Source: an uncultured Clostridia bacterium | GTDB lineage: Bacteria > Bacillota > Clostridia > TANB77 > CAG-508 | Length of the DNA stretch: 36,999 bases | Direction of reading: 5' to 3' | NCBI GenBank assembly: GCA_934149115.1 | Contig: CAKPDW010000006.1 | Span: forward strand, 1-36,999 | Notes under the pieces: generated by a model | Seen by the model: the letters and a program-made list of their open reading frames with translations, nothing else | What the model was told of the DNA's origin: nothing | The model's database searches: none | Part shown: one piece after another, positions 8,592 to 16,227 of the stretch | How positions within the stretch are numbered: the stretch's first letter is position 1 | Layout: the number at the start of each line of letters is the position of its first letter | Program-made: the position numbers and the translations under genes

Positions 8592-9443
8592 ATGTACTAT
8601 TTGATTTGGCTCTCAATTTTAGATTTTGAGCCTAGAGAAAAATTAGAATTAATAAAAATATTAGGAACACCAGAAAAAATATTTAATTATACAGAAAATG
8701 GACTAAAAGAATTTACTAATTCGGAAAAAATAATACATAAGATTATTAATTCAACCAAAAGAAAACAAGCTGAAAAAATATATGAAAAAACATTAGCAGA
8801 AAATATAGAAATAGTAGGCCTATTTGATTCAAAATACCCATATAAATTAAAAAATATATATGATGCACCAATTATATTATATGCAAAAGGAAATTTGAAT
8901 TTACTGGAATCTGAAAAAACAATTGCCATTGTTGGATCACGAAATTGTTCAGAATATGGAAGAAAAATAACAGAGAAAATGAGTTATATGCTTGCTAAGA
9001 AAGACTATACAATAGTTAGTGGAATGGCAAGAGGAATTGACAGTTATGCACATAAAGGAGCACTTATTGCGCAAGGAAAAACAATAGCTGTATTAGGTTC
9101 AGGAATAAACTATATATATCCAAAAGAAAATGAAATATTATATAATAAAATACTAGAAGAACAAGGGTTGATTATATCTGAATATCCACTAAATATGATA
9201 CCAACTCCAAAATGTTTTCCAGCTAGAAATAGGATAATAAGTGGAATATCAGATAAAGTATTAGTTACAGAGGCTAGCCAAAAAAGTGGTAGTATAATTA
9301 CTGCGAATTTTGCAATAGAACAGGGAAAAAATGTATATGCAATACCTGGAAATATAACAAGTGTAAAATCTGAAGGAACAAATGAATTAATAAAAGAAGG
9401 AGCATTTTTAGTAACTACACTTGAAGATATAATTGATTTATAG
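8592..9443 (+). CDS. dprA: DNA-processing protein DprA (short form)
   Basis: DprA (Smf) binds incoming single-stranded DNA and loads RecA during natural transformation; it is also kept widely in species not known to be competent. The 283-residue protein has a divergent N-terminal helical region (about 1-65) and the Rossmann-like DprA core (about 70-275). The core shows IVGSRNCSEYG (113-123), SGMARGIDSYAHKGAL (143-158), AVLGSGINYIYPKEN, FPARNRIISG (209-218) and KSGSIITANFAIEQG (231-245). It ends almost directly after the core, so the C-terminal winged-helix domain found in many DprA proteins is absent. The ribosome binding site is weak (purine-rich AAAGAAAGAAGATGAG). The frequent neighbour topA is not present. 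recA lies about 3.3 kb downstream. Confidence 0.93.
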   Translation: MYYLIWLSILDFEPREKLELIKILGTPEKIFNYTENGLKEFTNSEKIIHKIINSTKRKQAEKIYEKTLAENIEIVGLFDSKYPYKLKNIYDAPIILYAKGNLNLLESEKTIAIVGSRNCSEYGRKITEKMSYMLAKKDYTIVSGMARGIDSYAHKGALIAQGKTIAVLGSGINYIYPKENEILYNKILEEQGLIISEYPLNMIPTPKCFPARNRIISGISDKVLVTEASQKSGSIITANFAIEQGKNVYAIPGNITSVKSEGTNELIKEGAFLVTTLEDIIDL

Positions 9444-9540
9444 TATTATCAATAATGAGTTAAAAATATGGTGAGATACTAAATTTAAAAAATTAATGTT
9501 TTTATTAAATGAATATCTCAAGAAAGGAAGGAGAATAAAG

Positions 9541-10314
9541 ATGAAAATTCTAGCAGTAGGAGATTTAGTTGGAACAGCAGGATTAAAGAAATTTGAGAAG
9601 GAATATAAAGAAATTAAAGAAAAAGAAAATATAGATTTTTGTATAGTAAATGCAGAAAATGTTGCAGAAGGTATGGGAATAACAGAAAAAGCATTTCAAA
9701 CATTATTAAAAATGAAAGTTGATTGCATAACAATGGGAAATCATACATGGGGAAAAAAAGATATATTTAATTTTATTGATAATCCAAAATTAATTAGACC
9801 AGCAAATTATTCAAAAAATAATCCAGGAAAAGGTTATCAAATATTTCATTGCAAAGATAAGAGAATTGCAGTAATCAATTTGATTGGTAGAGTTACAATG
9901 AATGTATTAAGTGAAAATCCATTTACTGTAGCAGAAGATATAATAGAAAAAATAAAAAATAATGTTGATATAATAATCATTGATTTTCATGCTGAAGCAA
10001 CAGCAGAAAAGATAGCATTAGCATATTTTTTAGATGGAAAAGTTACAGCTGTATTTGGTACACATACACATGTTCAAACTGCTGATGAAAAGATATTGAA
10101 AAATGGAACAGGATATATTACAGATATAGGAATGACAGGACCAAAAGATTCTGTTATAGGAATGAATAAAGAAGCATCAATAAAAAGATTTTTAACATCA
10201 TTACCAGAGAGATATAAAATTGCAGATGGAGAAGCTTTTTTGAATGGTTGCATTTTTGAAATAAATGATGAAAAATGTCGAGTAACGGATATAAAAAGAA
10301 TTAATATAAATTAA
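9541..10314 (+). CDS. ymdB: YmdB-type metallophosphoesterase (cyclic nucleotide phosphodiesterase family)
   Basis: I place the start at the ATG at 9541 because a strong AAGGAAGGAG ribosome binding site lies just before it; the in-frame ATG at 9496 has none. The 257-residue product aligns along its length with B. subtilis YmdB (264 residues), a 2',3'- and 3',5'-cyclic nucleotide phosphodiesterase affecting biofilm and motility choices. Metal ligands are recognisable: Asp8, the Asn-Ala-Glu-Asn segment, MGNHTW, the DFHAEAT stretch and GTHTHVQTAD, followed by YITDIGMTGP. Family placement is very secure; the physiological substrate is inferred. It is followed by spoVS, the same order as in Bacillus, but RNase Y (rny), usually just upstream of ymdB there, is missing here. 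Confidence 0.94.
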   Translation: MKILAVGDLVGTAGLKKFEKEYKEIKEKENIDFCIVNAENVAEGMGITEKAFQTLLKMKVDCITMGNHTWGKKDIFNFIDNPKLIRPANYSKNNPGKGYQIFHCKDKRIAVINLIGRVTMNVLSENPFTVAEDIIEKIKNNVDIIIIDFHAEATAEKIALAYFLDGKVTAVFGTHTHVQTADEKILKNGTGYITDIGMTGPKDSVIGMNKEASIKRFLTSLPERYKIADGEAFLNGCIFEINDEKCRVTDIKRININ

Positions 10315-10371
10315 ATGTCGAAAAATTAAAAAATGGGTCGTACGATTATTCCAGTTTTTGCCATAAATCTA

Positions 10372-10400
10372 TAGACAAGTGAATAACAATATTATATAAA
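10372..10400 (+). promoter_or_regulatory. Candidate promoter for spoVS
   Basis: TAGACA at 10372-10377, a 17-bp spacer and TATAAA at 10395-10400 lie about 50 bp before spoVS in a 137-bp gap. A sporulation-sigma promoter could also be here but I cannot recognise one with confidence. Confidence 0.45.
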
Positions 10401-10451
10401 AGAATATGTCAATGTTACAAAATTAAAAATTAAAAAATAGGAGGCAAAAAA

Positions 10452-10715
10452 ATGGAAGTTTTAAAAATTTCATCAAAATCAAATCCAAATTCAGTTGCAG
10501 GAGCAATTGCAGGATTAGTAAAGGAAACTACAAAAGCAGAAATGCAAGCAATAGGAGCAGGAGCTTTAAATCAAGCAATCAAGGCGGTAGCCATAGCTAG
10601 AGGTTTTGTGGCACCATCTGGAGTTGACTTAATATGCATACCAGCTTTTGCAGAGGTTCAAGTCGAAGGGGAAGACAGAACAGGTATAAAGCTAATAATA
10701 GAATCAAGAAAATAA
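10452..10715 (+). CDS. spoVS: Stage V sporulation protein S
   Basis: The 87-residue protein is nearly collinear with B. subtilis SpoVS (86 residues), including the highly conserved blocks NSVAGAIAG, AIGAGALNQAIKAVAIARG, FVAPSGVDLICIPAF and the final EDRTGIKLIIESRK. SpoVS is a small Alba-fold protein; in B. subtilis its loss blocks spore coat and core maturation at stage V, and the family is thought to bind nucleic acid. An AGGAGG ribosome binding site (10439-10444) gives a clear start. A good intrinsic terminator directly follows, so it closes the transcription unit. Its position after ymdB agrees with Bacillus gene order. Confidence 0.98.
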   Translation: MEVLKISSKSNPNSVAGAIAGLVKETTKAEMQAIGAGALNQAIKAVAIARGFVAPSGVDLICIPAFAEVQVEGEDRTGIKLIIESRK

Positions 10716-10719
10716 ATTT

Positions 10720-10750
10720 AAGGGCTACTTTTTAGTAGCCTTTATTTTAT
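10720..10750 (+). terminator. Intrinsic terminator after spoVS
   Basis: A 10-bp stem (10720-10729 with 10734-10743, one G-U pair) around a TTTT loop has the core GGCTACT/AGTAGCC and is followed by a T-rich tract. It starts five bases after the spoVS stop codon. Confidence 0.88.
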
Positions 10751-10788
10751 ATAATAGGAAAGTCATGCTGACTTTTCTATTATATAAA
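10746..10788. repeat. 20-bp AT-rich hairpin, repeat family A copy 1
   Basis: Arms at 10746-10765 and 10769-10788 pair over 20 bp with one G-U pair and a 3-nt loop. The arm begins TTTATATAATAGGAAAGT. A related, less perfect hairpin beginning TTTATATAATGGAAAAGT lies at 27627-27668, and both are followed by an A-run and a CACAGAA sequence, which suggests a dispersed element. Confidence 0.7.
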
Positions 10789-10827
10789 AAATTGCACAGA
10801 AAATTTATAAAATAAATTTTTGCGCTC

Positions 10828-10913
10828 GAACAAATTTACTGAAAATTTCAATTTTATAGAAAAATATAAAGAGTAGAGTAAAGACTGAAAATTGAAAATT
10901 TTCAGATTTGTTC
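10828..10913. repeat. GAACAAAT-ended inverted repeat, repeat family B copy 1
   Basis: The left end GAACAAATTTACTGAAAAT (10828-10846) and the right end matching its inverse (to 10913) form a long imperfect inverted repeat, with CTGAAAATT and AATTTTCAG segments in the arms. It lies within the 342-bp stretch (10716-11057) that holds no convincing gene. A similar GAACAAATT-ended repeat is at 26810-26862. Confidence 0.6.
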
Positions 10914-10941
10914 TAATAAGAACAATACACAATTCCGTAGA

Positions 10942-10958
10942 GGAGCACAGTGTGCTCC
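10942..10958. repeat. Small perfect GC-rich hairpin
   Basis: GGAGCAC and GTGCTCC pair perfectly around a 3-nt loop, about 100 bp before the binding-protein gene. It is markedly more GC-rich than its surroundings and has no T-run after it, so it is not a terminator. Its role is unknown; an operator or part of the neighbouring repeat is possible. Confidence 0.5.
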
Positions 10959-11057
10959 ATAAAATCCAAATGTTGGTACAAAAAATATTCTTGAAATAAG
11001 AAGTAAAATGGTATATGATAATCAAAGAAAATTGGAAAAAATGAGATGAGGTGAAAA

Positions 11058-12662
11058 ATGAAAAAAATAAATATTTTTAAATATATTTTTATAATTGTAA
11101 TTATAATATTGGCAATAGTAACGTACTCAATATATAAAAGAGATAAAGAATCACCTGATAAAAAAACAGTAGTACAAGAAACAGAAGAAACAACAGATGT
11201 TGTAAAAGAACTAAGATTAGCAATATCACAATTAGATACAATAAATCCTATAATAAGCAAAAACAAATACGTTCAGGAAATTAGTAAAATTATATTTGAT
11301 TCATTAATAGAATTAAAAGATGATTATTCAAAAGAATATGCTTTAGCAAAAGAAATATCCAAAACAGATGATTTAACATATGTAATAAAATTAAGAGATA
11401 ATGTAAAGTGGACTGATGGAACAGAATTTAAAGCAGAAGATGTAAAATACACTGTTATACTACTAAAAAATATTGATTCAGTGTATTCAGCAAATGTAAA
11501 TCATATTGTTGCTATAGATATATTAGATGACCAAACATTGAAAATTACATTAGATCAAAATGTTCCATTTTTTGAATATAATTTAACATTTCCAATAATG
11601 TCTTCGGAATATTATAAAGATATAGATTTTACAAATTCAGATAAAACCAACCTACCAATAGGAACAGGAATGTTTAAAATTGCCTCATATGATGAAAAAG
11701 TAATAAGCTTAGATAAAAATCAAGATTATTGGAATCAAGACAAAAATAGTGTGTTGGAAAAAGTCAATATTAACATATACCAAACTATGGGAGAAGTATA
11801 TAATGATTTCAAAAATGGAAATATAGATTGCATAAATACATCACAAAATAGTGTAAATCAAAACATAGGAACAATAGGATTTTCAGCATTAACCTTTGAT
11901 AGTAGAGAATATGATTATGTTGCATTTAATTTAACTAATAACATATTATCAAGCAGTAATGTAAGAAAAGCATTGTCATATTATATTGATAAAAACAATA
12001 CGATTGCAAGTAGCTATGGAAATGGATACAGAGTAGCAGATTTTCCACTAGATTATGGCCATTTTTTATATACAAATGACTTAATTGATAATGGGTATAA
12101 TTCAGAGGTAGCAGGTAATTTGTTAATTGCAGATGGATGGTCTTATAAAAACAATACTTGGCAAAAACAAAGTGGGAAAAAATATATAAAATTAGCATTT
12201 ACCTTAACAGTAAATAATGATAATGCTATAAGTGTAGCAACAGCAGAGAATTTAAGACAACAATGGGCCAATGCAGGAATAGTAGTAACAATAAAAAAAG
12301 TTTCATCTGATAATTATTATAATTTAATAAATTCAAGAAATGGTTATGAAGCTATACTAATGAATATAACATCATCACAATCACCAGATATGAATACATA
12401 TATTGGAAACGGAAATATATCAAATTATTCTAATGACGAAATAAATCAATTATTAGAAGAATCAAATAATATAGAAGATATAAATCAACTAAGAGAGAAA
12501 TATAAAAAAATTATAGAAATATATAATAATGAAAAACCATTTATGAGTATAGCAAGAAAAAAGAATATACTAGTATATAATGCAAATTTAACAGGAAGTT
12601 TAAAACCAACAGCCTACAACTTATATAACAATATTGAAAAATGGTATAGAAAAAATTATTAA
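11058..12662 (+). CDS. ABC transporter substrate-binding protein, family 5 (oligopeptide type), membrane-anchored
   Basis: This 534-residue protein belongs to the SBP_bac_5 family (OppA/DppA/NikA type), which deliver peptides, nickel or sugars to an ABC importer. Family features are LRLAISQLDTINPIISKN near 52-69, ADDVxY-like EFKAEDVKYTV, PIGTGMFKI, NVRKALSYYIDKN and the C-terminal lobe with LRQQWANAGIVV. The N-terminus has one hydrophobic segment (about 8-25) but no lipobox Cys after it, so it is probably tethered by an uncleaved signal anchor. No permease or ATPase genes adjoin it, which is unusual for a transport component. It sits alone between spoVS and recA; recA has its own promoter. 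An AGGTG ribosome binding site precedes the ATG. The ligand cannot be deduced. Confidence 0.88.
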   Translation: MKKINIFKYIFIIVIIILAIVTYSIYKRDKESPDKKTVVQETEETTDVVKELRLAISQLDTINPIISKNKYVQEISKIIFDSLIELKDDYSKEYALAKEISKTDDLTYVIKLRDNVKWTDGTEFKAEDVKYTVILLKNIDSVYSANVNHIVAIDILDDQTLKITLDQNVPFFEYNLTFPIMSSEYYKDIDFTNSDKTNLPIGTGMFKIASYDEKVISLDKNQDYWNQDKNSVLEKVNINIYQTMGEVYNDFKNGNIDCINTSQNSVNQNIGTIGFSALTFDSREYDYVAFNLTNNILSSSNVRKALSYYIDKNNTIASSYGNGYRVADFPLDYGHFLYTNDLIDNGYNSEVAGNLLIADGWSYKNNTWQKQSGKKYIKLAFTLTVNNDNAISVATAENLRQQWANAGIVVTIKKVSSDNYYNLINSRNGYEAILMNITSSQSPDMNTYIGNGNISNYSNDEINQLLEESNNIEDINQLREKYKKIIEIYNNEKPFMSIARKKNILVYNANLTGSLKPTAYNLYNNIEKWYRKNY

Positions 12663-12669
12663 AAAAGTA

Positions 12670-12697
12670 TTGACAAAAAAAAACTATACGATATAAT
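12670..12697 (+). promoter_or_regulatory. recA promoter
   Basis: A perfect TTGACA (12670-12675) and perfect TATAAT (12692-12697) are separated by 16 bp, about 50 bp before the recA start. Confidence 0.85.
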
Positions 12698-12702
12698 AAC
12701 TA

Positions 12703-12716
12703 CAAACAGACGTTCA
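12703..12716 (+). promoter_or_regulatory. LexA (SOS) box overlapping the recA transcription start
   Basis: CAAACAGACGTTCA matches 12 of 14 positions of the Gram-positive SOS consensus CGAACRNRYGTTCG. It begins six bases after the -10 hexamer, where bound LexA would block initiation. This implies recA is DNA-damage inducible; lexA itself is not in the window. Confidence 0.72.
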
Positions 12717-12746
12717 GAAAACAAAAATTTGTAAGGAGAGATAAAT

Positions 12747-13805
12747 ATGAAAGAAAATGACGAAAAGAAAAAAGCACTTGATGTAGCAATGGGACAGATA
12801 GAAAAGCAATTTGGAAAAGGTTCAGTAATGAAATTAGGTGAATATAAAGCAATGGAAGTTGAAGCTATTCCAACAGGAGCATTAACATTAGATGTTGCAT
12901 TAGGAATAGGAGGAATACCAAAAGGAAGAATCATAGAAATATTTGGACCTGAATCATCAGGAAAAACAACATTAGCATTGCATGCAGTTGCAGAATCACA
13001 AAAAGCAGGAGGAACAGCAGCATTTATAGATGCAGAACATGCACTAGACCCAATATATGCAAAGAAATTAGGTGTGGATATAGATAATTTAATAGTATCT
13101 CAACCAGATACAGGTGAACAAGCATTAGAAATAACAGAAGCTTTAGTAAGAAGTGGAGCAATAGATATAATAGTAGTAGATTCAGTAGCAGCCTTAGTAC
13201 CAAAGGCAGAAATTGATGGAGACATGGGAGATACACATGTTGCATTACAAGCAAGACTAATGTCACAAGCACTTAGAAAATTAGCAGGTGTTTTAAATAA
13301 ATCAAAAACAGCGATAATATTTATTAACCAATTAAGAGAAAAAGTTGGAATAATGTTTGGAAATCCAGAAACAACACCAGGAGGAAGGGCTTTAAAATTT
13401 TATGCATCAGTTCGTCTTGATATAAGAAGAATAGAAAACATAAAAAAAGATGGAGAAGTTATAGGAAATAGAACAAGAGTAAAAGTTGTAAAAAATAAAG
13501 TTGCCCCACCATTTAGAGAGGCTGAATTTGATATACTATATGGTGAAGGAATATCAAAAGAGGGAAGTATATTAGATTTAGCAGTTAATCTAGACATAAT
13601 AGATAAGAGTGGAGCATGGTTTAGTTATAATGGAGCTAAGATAGGACAAGGTAGAGAAAATGTTAAGAAATACTTAAAAGAAAATCCAGAAATACTAGCA
13701 GAAGTAGAAGAAAAAATTAGAGATAATTATAGCAAAGCATTTGAACAAGCTTTAGATGAAAATCCACCAAAAGATGCTGAAGAAAAAAATGAAGACAAAA
13801 AATAA
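12747..13805 (+). CDS. recA: Recombinase RecA
   Basis: RecA polymerises on single-stranded DNA, performs ATP-dependent strand exchange and triggers LexA self-cleavage. The 352-residue protein has the standard layout: N-terminal helix with ALDVAMGQIEKQFGKGSVM, Walker A GPESSGKT at 67-74, the catalytic Glu in DAEHALDP (about 96-103), Walker B IDIIVVDSVAAL (139-150), loop L2 with NQLREKVGIMFGNPETTPGGRALKF nearby, and an acidic C-terminal tail rich in Glu/Asp. An AAGGAGAG ribosome binding site fixes the start. It has its own promoter with a LexA-type box and is followed by a stem-loop and recX, giving the common recA-recX pair. Confidence 0.99.
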   Translation: MKENDEKKKALDVAMGQIEKQFGKGSVMKLGEYKAMEVEAIPTGALTLDVALGIGGIPKGRIIEIFGPESSGKTTLALHAVAESQKAGGTAAFIDAEHALDPIYAKKLGVDIDNLIVSQPDTGEQALEITEALVRSGAIDIIVVDSVAALVPKAEIDGDMGDTHVALQARLMSQALRKLAGVLNKSKTAIIFINQLREKVGIMFGNPETTPGGRALKFYASVRLDIRRIENIKKDGEVIGNRTRVKVVKNKVAPPFREAEFDILYGEGISKEGSILDLAVNLDIIDKSGAWFSYNGAKIGQGRENVKKYLKENPEILAEVEEKIRDNYSKAFEQALDENPPKDAEEKNEDKK

Positions 13806-13818
13806 TAAAAGAAAAATA

Positions 13819-13857
13819 TAAAGAGGTGCTATTTTTTATAACATCTCTTTATATATA
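13819..13857 (+). terminator. Stem-loop between recA and recX
   Basis: A 14-bp stem (13819-13832 with 13838-13851, two G-U pairs) around TTTTT begins 14 nt after the recA stop and is followed by TATATAATT. The T-run is poor, so it may reduce rather than stop transcription into recX, whose ribosome binding site is only a few bases downstream. No separate recX promoter is obvious. Confidence 0.65.
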
Positions 13858-13869
13858 ATTGGAGATAAG

Positions 13870-14316
13870 ATGGATTTAGAAAGATTAGAAAAGATAGATA
13901 AACTTAAAACAAAAATGTTAAAATATATTTTTTATAAAAAAAGAACAGAAAAAGAAATATTAGAAAAATTCAAAAATGAAGAAAGTGATATTTTAGATGA
14001 AACTATTGAAAACTTAAAAGAATTAGGATATATTAATGATGATAAATATGTAGAGAGATTTATGCATGAAGCAGTAGCATTAAAAAATTTATCAATTTTT
14101 GAATTAAAATATAAGTTATATTCAAAAGGAGCAAAAGAATCGGCAATAGAAAATTATATTTCAAAAAATGAAGAAATGCTAAATGAATATGAAATATTAT
14201 CAGCAAGAAATATAGTAAACAAAAAGATAAATAAACAAGAAATGAGTGAAATAATATTATATTTAAAGAAAAAAAGATATAAGCCGGAAACAATAAAAGA
14301 AGTGAGTAGGGAATAA
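13870..14316 (+). CDS. recX: Regulatory protein RecX
   Basis: RecX binds within the RecA filament groove and limits its activity. The 148-residue protein has the three-helix repeats of the family, for example KTKMLKYIFYKKRTEKEILEKF, ETIENLKELGYINDDKYVERF and IFELKYKLYSKGAKESAIENYI. It is at the short end of the family range. It lies directly after recA, which supports the call. A GGAGAT ribosome binding site precedes the ATG. The stop codon is one base before the scpA start, so the two genes are translationally linked. Confidence 0.9.
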   Translation: MDLERLEKIDKLKTKMLKYIFYKKRTEKEILEKFKNEESDILDETIENLKELGYINDDKYVERFMHEAVALKNLSIFELKYKLYSKGAKESAIENYISKNEEMLNEYEILSARNIVNKKINKQEMSEIILYLKKKRYKPETIKEVSRE

Positions 14317-14317
14317 A

Positions 14318-15103
14318 ATGAGTATATTAACATTAGAAACAAATAAATATGCATTAAAATTAGAGAATTTTGAAGGACCATTAGATTTATTATGCCATTT
14401 AATAGATAAAAATAAAATGGATATATATGATGTAAAATTATCAGATATCACAGATCAATATATGGAATACATAAATGAAATGGAAAGACAAAATCTAGAT
14501 ATAACAAGTGAGTTTCTTGTTATTGCGAGTACATTAGTATATTTAAAATCAAAAGAATTACTTCCAAAAGAAGTCGAAGAAGAAGAAGAATTAACAGAAG
14601 AAGAATTAATTAGAAGAATCATAGAATATAAAAAATATAAAGAAATAGCAAAAAGCTTTAGAATAATGCTTCAAGAAAATAATAAAAGATTTTATAGAAT
14701 TCCAATGACAATAGAATTACCAAAACAAAAATTAGAAAAAAATTATTCTTCAGATAAACTATATGAGAATTATCAGAAAATACTGGAAAAAGTAAAAAAT
14801 AAAATAAACAAAAATGCTGAAAATATTGAAAAAATAGCAATTACAGATACATATACAGTAACTAGTAAAGTAAAAGAGATATTTAGAGCTTTATCTAAAA
14901 AGCCAAAGGTAGTTTTTAATAAATTATTTTCTATAAAAACAAAGCCAAAAGCAGAAGTAGTTACTGCATTCACAGGTTTATTAGAATTGACTAGAAGAAG
15001 TAAAGTAACAGCAATACAGGAAGAATTATTTGGAGATATTGTAATTATAAAAAACAAAAGAAAAGAAATAGATAGTGAAAATAAAGAAAACGAAAATATT
15101 TAA
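14318..15103 (+). CDS. scpA: Segregation and condensation protein A
   Basis: ScpA is the kleisin of the bacterial condensin complex and bridges SMC heads together with ScpB to compact and segregate chromosomes. The 261-residue protein has the kleisin N-terminal signature LENFEGPLDLLCHLIDKNKMDIYDV (split around residues 15-40), a charged linker with a Glu-rich stretch (about 88-98), and the C-terminal winged helix with VVTAFTGLLELTRRSKV. It begins one base after recX ends. In most Firmicutes scpB follows immediately; here the next gene is a DUF2953-like protein after 50 bp, so scpB is missing from its usual place. The Lys-rich tail (KNKRKEIDSENKENENI) extends a little past the usual end. Confidence 0.95.
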   Translation: MSILTLETNKYALKLENFEGPLDLLCHLIDKNKMDIYDVKLSDITDQYMEYINEMERQNLDITSEFLVIASTLVYLKSKELLPKEVEEEEELTEEELIRRIIEYKKYKEIAKSFRIMLQENNKRFYRIPMTIELPKQKLEKNYSSDKLYENYQKILEKVKNKINKNAENIEKIAITDTYTVTSKVKEIFRALSKKPKVVFNKLFSIKTKPKAEVVTAFTGLLELTRRSKVTAIQEELFGDIVIIKNKRKEIDSENKENENI

Positions 15104-15153
15104 TAATTAGAATAAATAATTATAAAAATGAATTATATGGAAAAAATAGTATT

Positions 15154-15633
15154 ATGAAAATTATTGTAATACTATTTTTAATATTAATAATATTGTTATC
15201 AGTAAATATAAGAATTGATATAAAGAAATTATGCATAGAAAATACTAAGATTAAATTAAATATAATAATTAAAATATATATATTAAAATACATTAAAATT
15301 TTCCAAAAAAAGATAACAAAAAAAGATATAAAAAAAATTGTAAAATTAATAAAGAAAAGTAATATAAAAAAAGACGAAAAAATTTTAAAAAAATTTTTAT
15401 ATACAGTAAAAAATGCTTCACTAGAAATCAATTATGGATTAACTAATACATTTGCCAATATATATTTGTATGCCATAATTAATGCATTAATTCCAACTCT
15501 GATAACAAAAAATCAAATTAAAAAAAGAGAATATAAAATAAATACTGATTTTAAGAGAAACTACTTTAAATTAAGATTTAAAAGCTTAATAGAAATAAGT
15601 GTTTTAAAAAATATAATTAGAAAAAGAGGCTGA
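15154..15633 (+). CDS. DUF2953-like membrane-anchored protein
   Basis: The 159-residue, very Lys/Ile-rich protein starts with a strong hydrophobic anchor (about 2-18) and continues with a basic region, then LEINYGLTNTFANIYLYAIINALIPTL in the middle. This pattern and its place between scpA and gerW match the DUF2953 proteins found in that position in spore formers. It is shorter than many members. The function of the family is unknown; the synteny with gerW suggests a sporulation-related role. The ribosome binding site is weak (ATGGAAAAA). The TGA stop lies inside the left arm of the terminator shared with gerW. Confidence 0.65.
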   Translation: MKIIVILFLILIILLSVNIRIDIKKLCIENTKIKLNIIIKIYILKYIKIFQKKITKKDIKKIVKLIKKSNIKKDEKILKKFLYTVKNASLEINYGLTNTFANIYLYAIINALIPTLITKNQIKKREYKINTDFKRNYFKLRFKSLIEISVLKNIIRKRG

Positions 15634-15678
15634 AAAAAGTCATTAATATATAACTTTTTACAGCCTGTATTATTTTTT
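15627..15678. terminator. Shared terminator between the DUF2953-like gene and gerW
   Basis: AGGCTGAAAAAAGT (15627-15640) pairs with ACTTTTTACAGCCT (15653-15666) with one mismatch. On the plus strand it is followed by TATTATTTTTTA. It lies between converging genes and could serve both. Confidence 0.78.
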
Positions 15679-15697
15679 AGAAAATTTATTGGAATTT

Positions 15698-16201
15698 TTA
15701 GTTTTGTTCATTTTCTTCATCTGTTTCATCAGTATCCTCGATTTTTATGTTTTCTTCAATTTTATCTTTAAGTTCTTCAATACACTTATTTTTATTTTTA
15801 AGATTTTTTAAAAAGTCAGTAGATTTATCTAAGAGATCAGGAACATAATCAATTAATTTATCAATATAGGAATCATGAGTAACAGGTAATAATTTAACAA
15901 GACCATTTGAAACAACAAGAAATGCAACTGGTTCAATATTTACACCAGCTCCACTACCGCCACCAAATGGAAGTCTGTATTGAACTTGTTCTTCTTTTTC
16001 TTTTTTAGAATATTCATTGACAGTTTCGCCCTTAAATTCGCTACCACCTGCAGCAAACCCAAAACTTACTTTAGAAATTGGAATAATCAAAGTATCTATT
16101 CCAGCAGTGATTGGTTCACCAATAATAGTATCAACATCAATCATGTCTTTAATGCTATTCATAGCAGTATTCATTAGTCCTTCAATTGGATGATTCATCA
16201 T
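15698..16201 (-). CDS. gerW: Spore germination protein GerW family (YtfJ)
   Basis: This 167-residue protein matches the GerW/YtfJ family. The N-terminus reads HPIEGLMNTAMNSIKDMI, followed by GEPITAGIDTLIIPISKVSFGFAAGG and, in the middle, a glycine-rich FGGGSGAGVNIEPVAFLVV. In B. subtilis the protein is made under SigF in the forespore and is needed for normal germination. The C-terminal 40 residues are strongly acidic (EDTDETDEENEQN at the end). An AAGGAGG ribosome binding site precedes the ATG. A possible forespore-type promoter lies at 16228-16257. Its place near scpA and the DUF2953 protein is the usual one in spore formers. Confidence 0.93.
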   Translation of the reverse strand: MMNHPIEGLMNTAMNSIKDMIDVDTIIGEPITAGIDTLIIPISKVSFGFAAGGSEFKGETVNEYSKKEKEEQVQYRLPFGGGSGAGVNIEPVAFLVVSNGLVKLLPVTHDSYIDKLIDYVPDLLDKSTDFLKNLKNKNKCIEELKDKIEENIKIEDTDETDEENEQN

Positions 16202-16227
16202 ACAAAAACCTCCTTATATTTTATTAT

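Noticed and set aside
9496..9540. Upstream in-frame ATG for the YmdB-type gene
   Set aside because: The strong ribosome binding site lies between it and the ATG at 9541, and homologues start at MKIL-type sequence.
10316..10322. TGTCGAA, a match to the core of the Spo0A box, after ymdB and upstream of spoVS
   Set aside because: A single 7-mer in AT-rich DNA, about 50 bp upstream of the candidate -35, is weak evidence; spoVS is not a known direct Spo0A target.
10780..11266. Two minus-strand open frames across the spoVS-binding protein gap
   Set aside because: Their translations are Phe/Ile-rich without family features, overlap the inverted repeats and the binding-protein start, and lack good ribosome binding sites.
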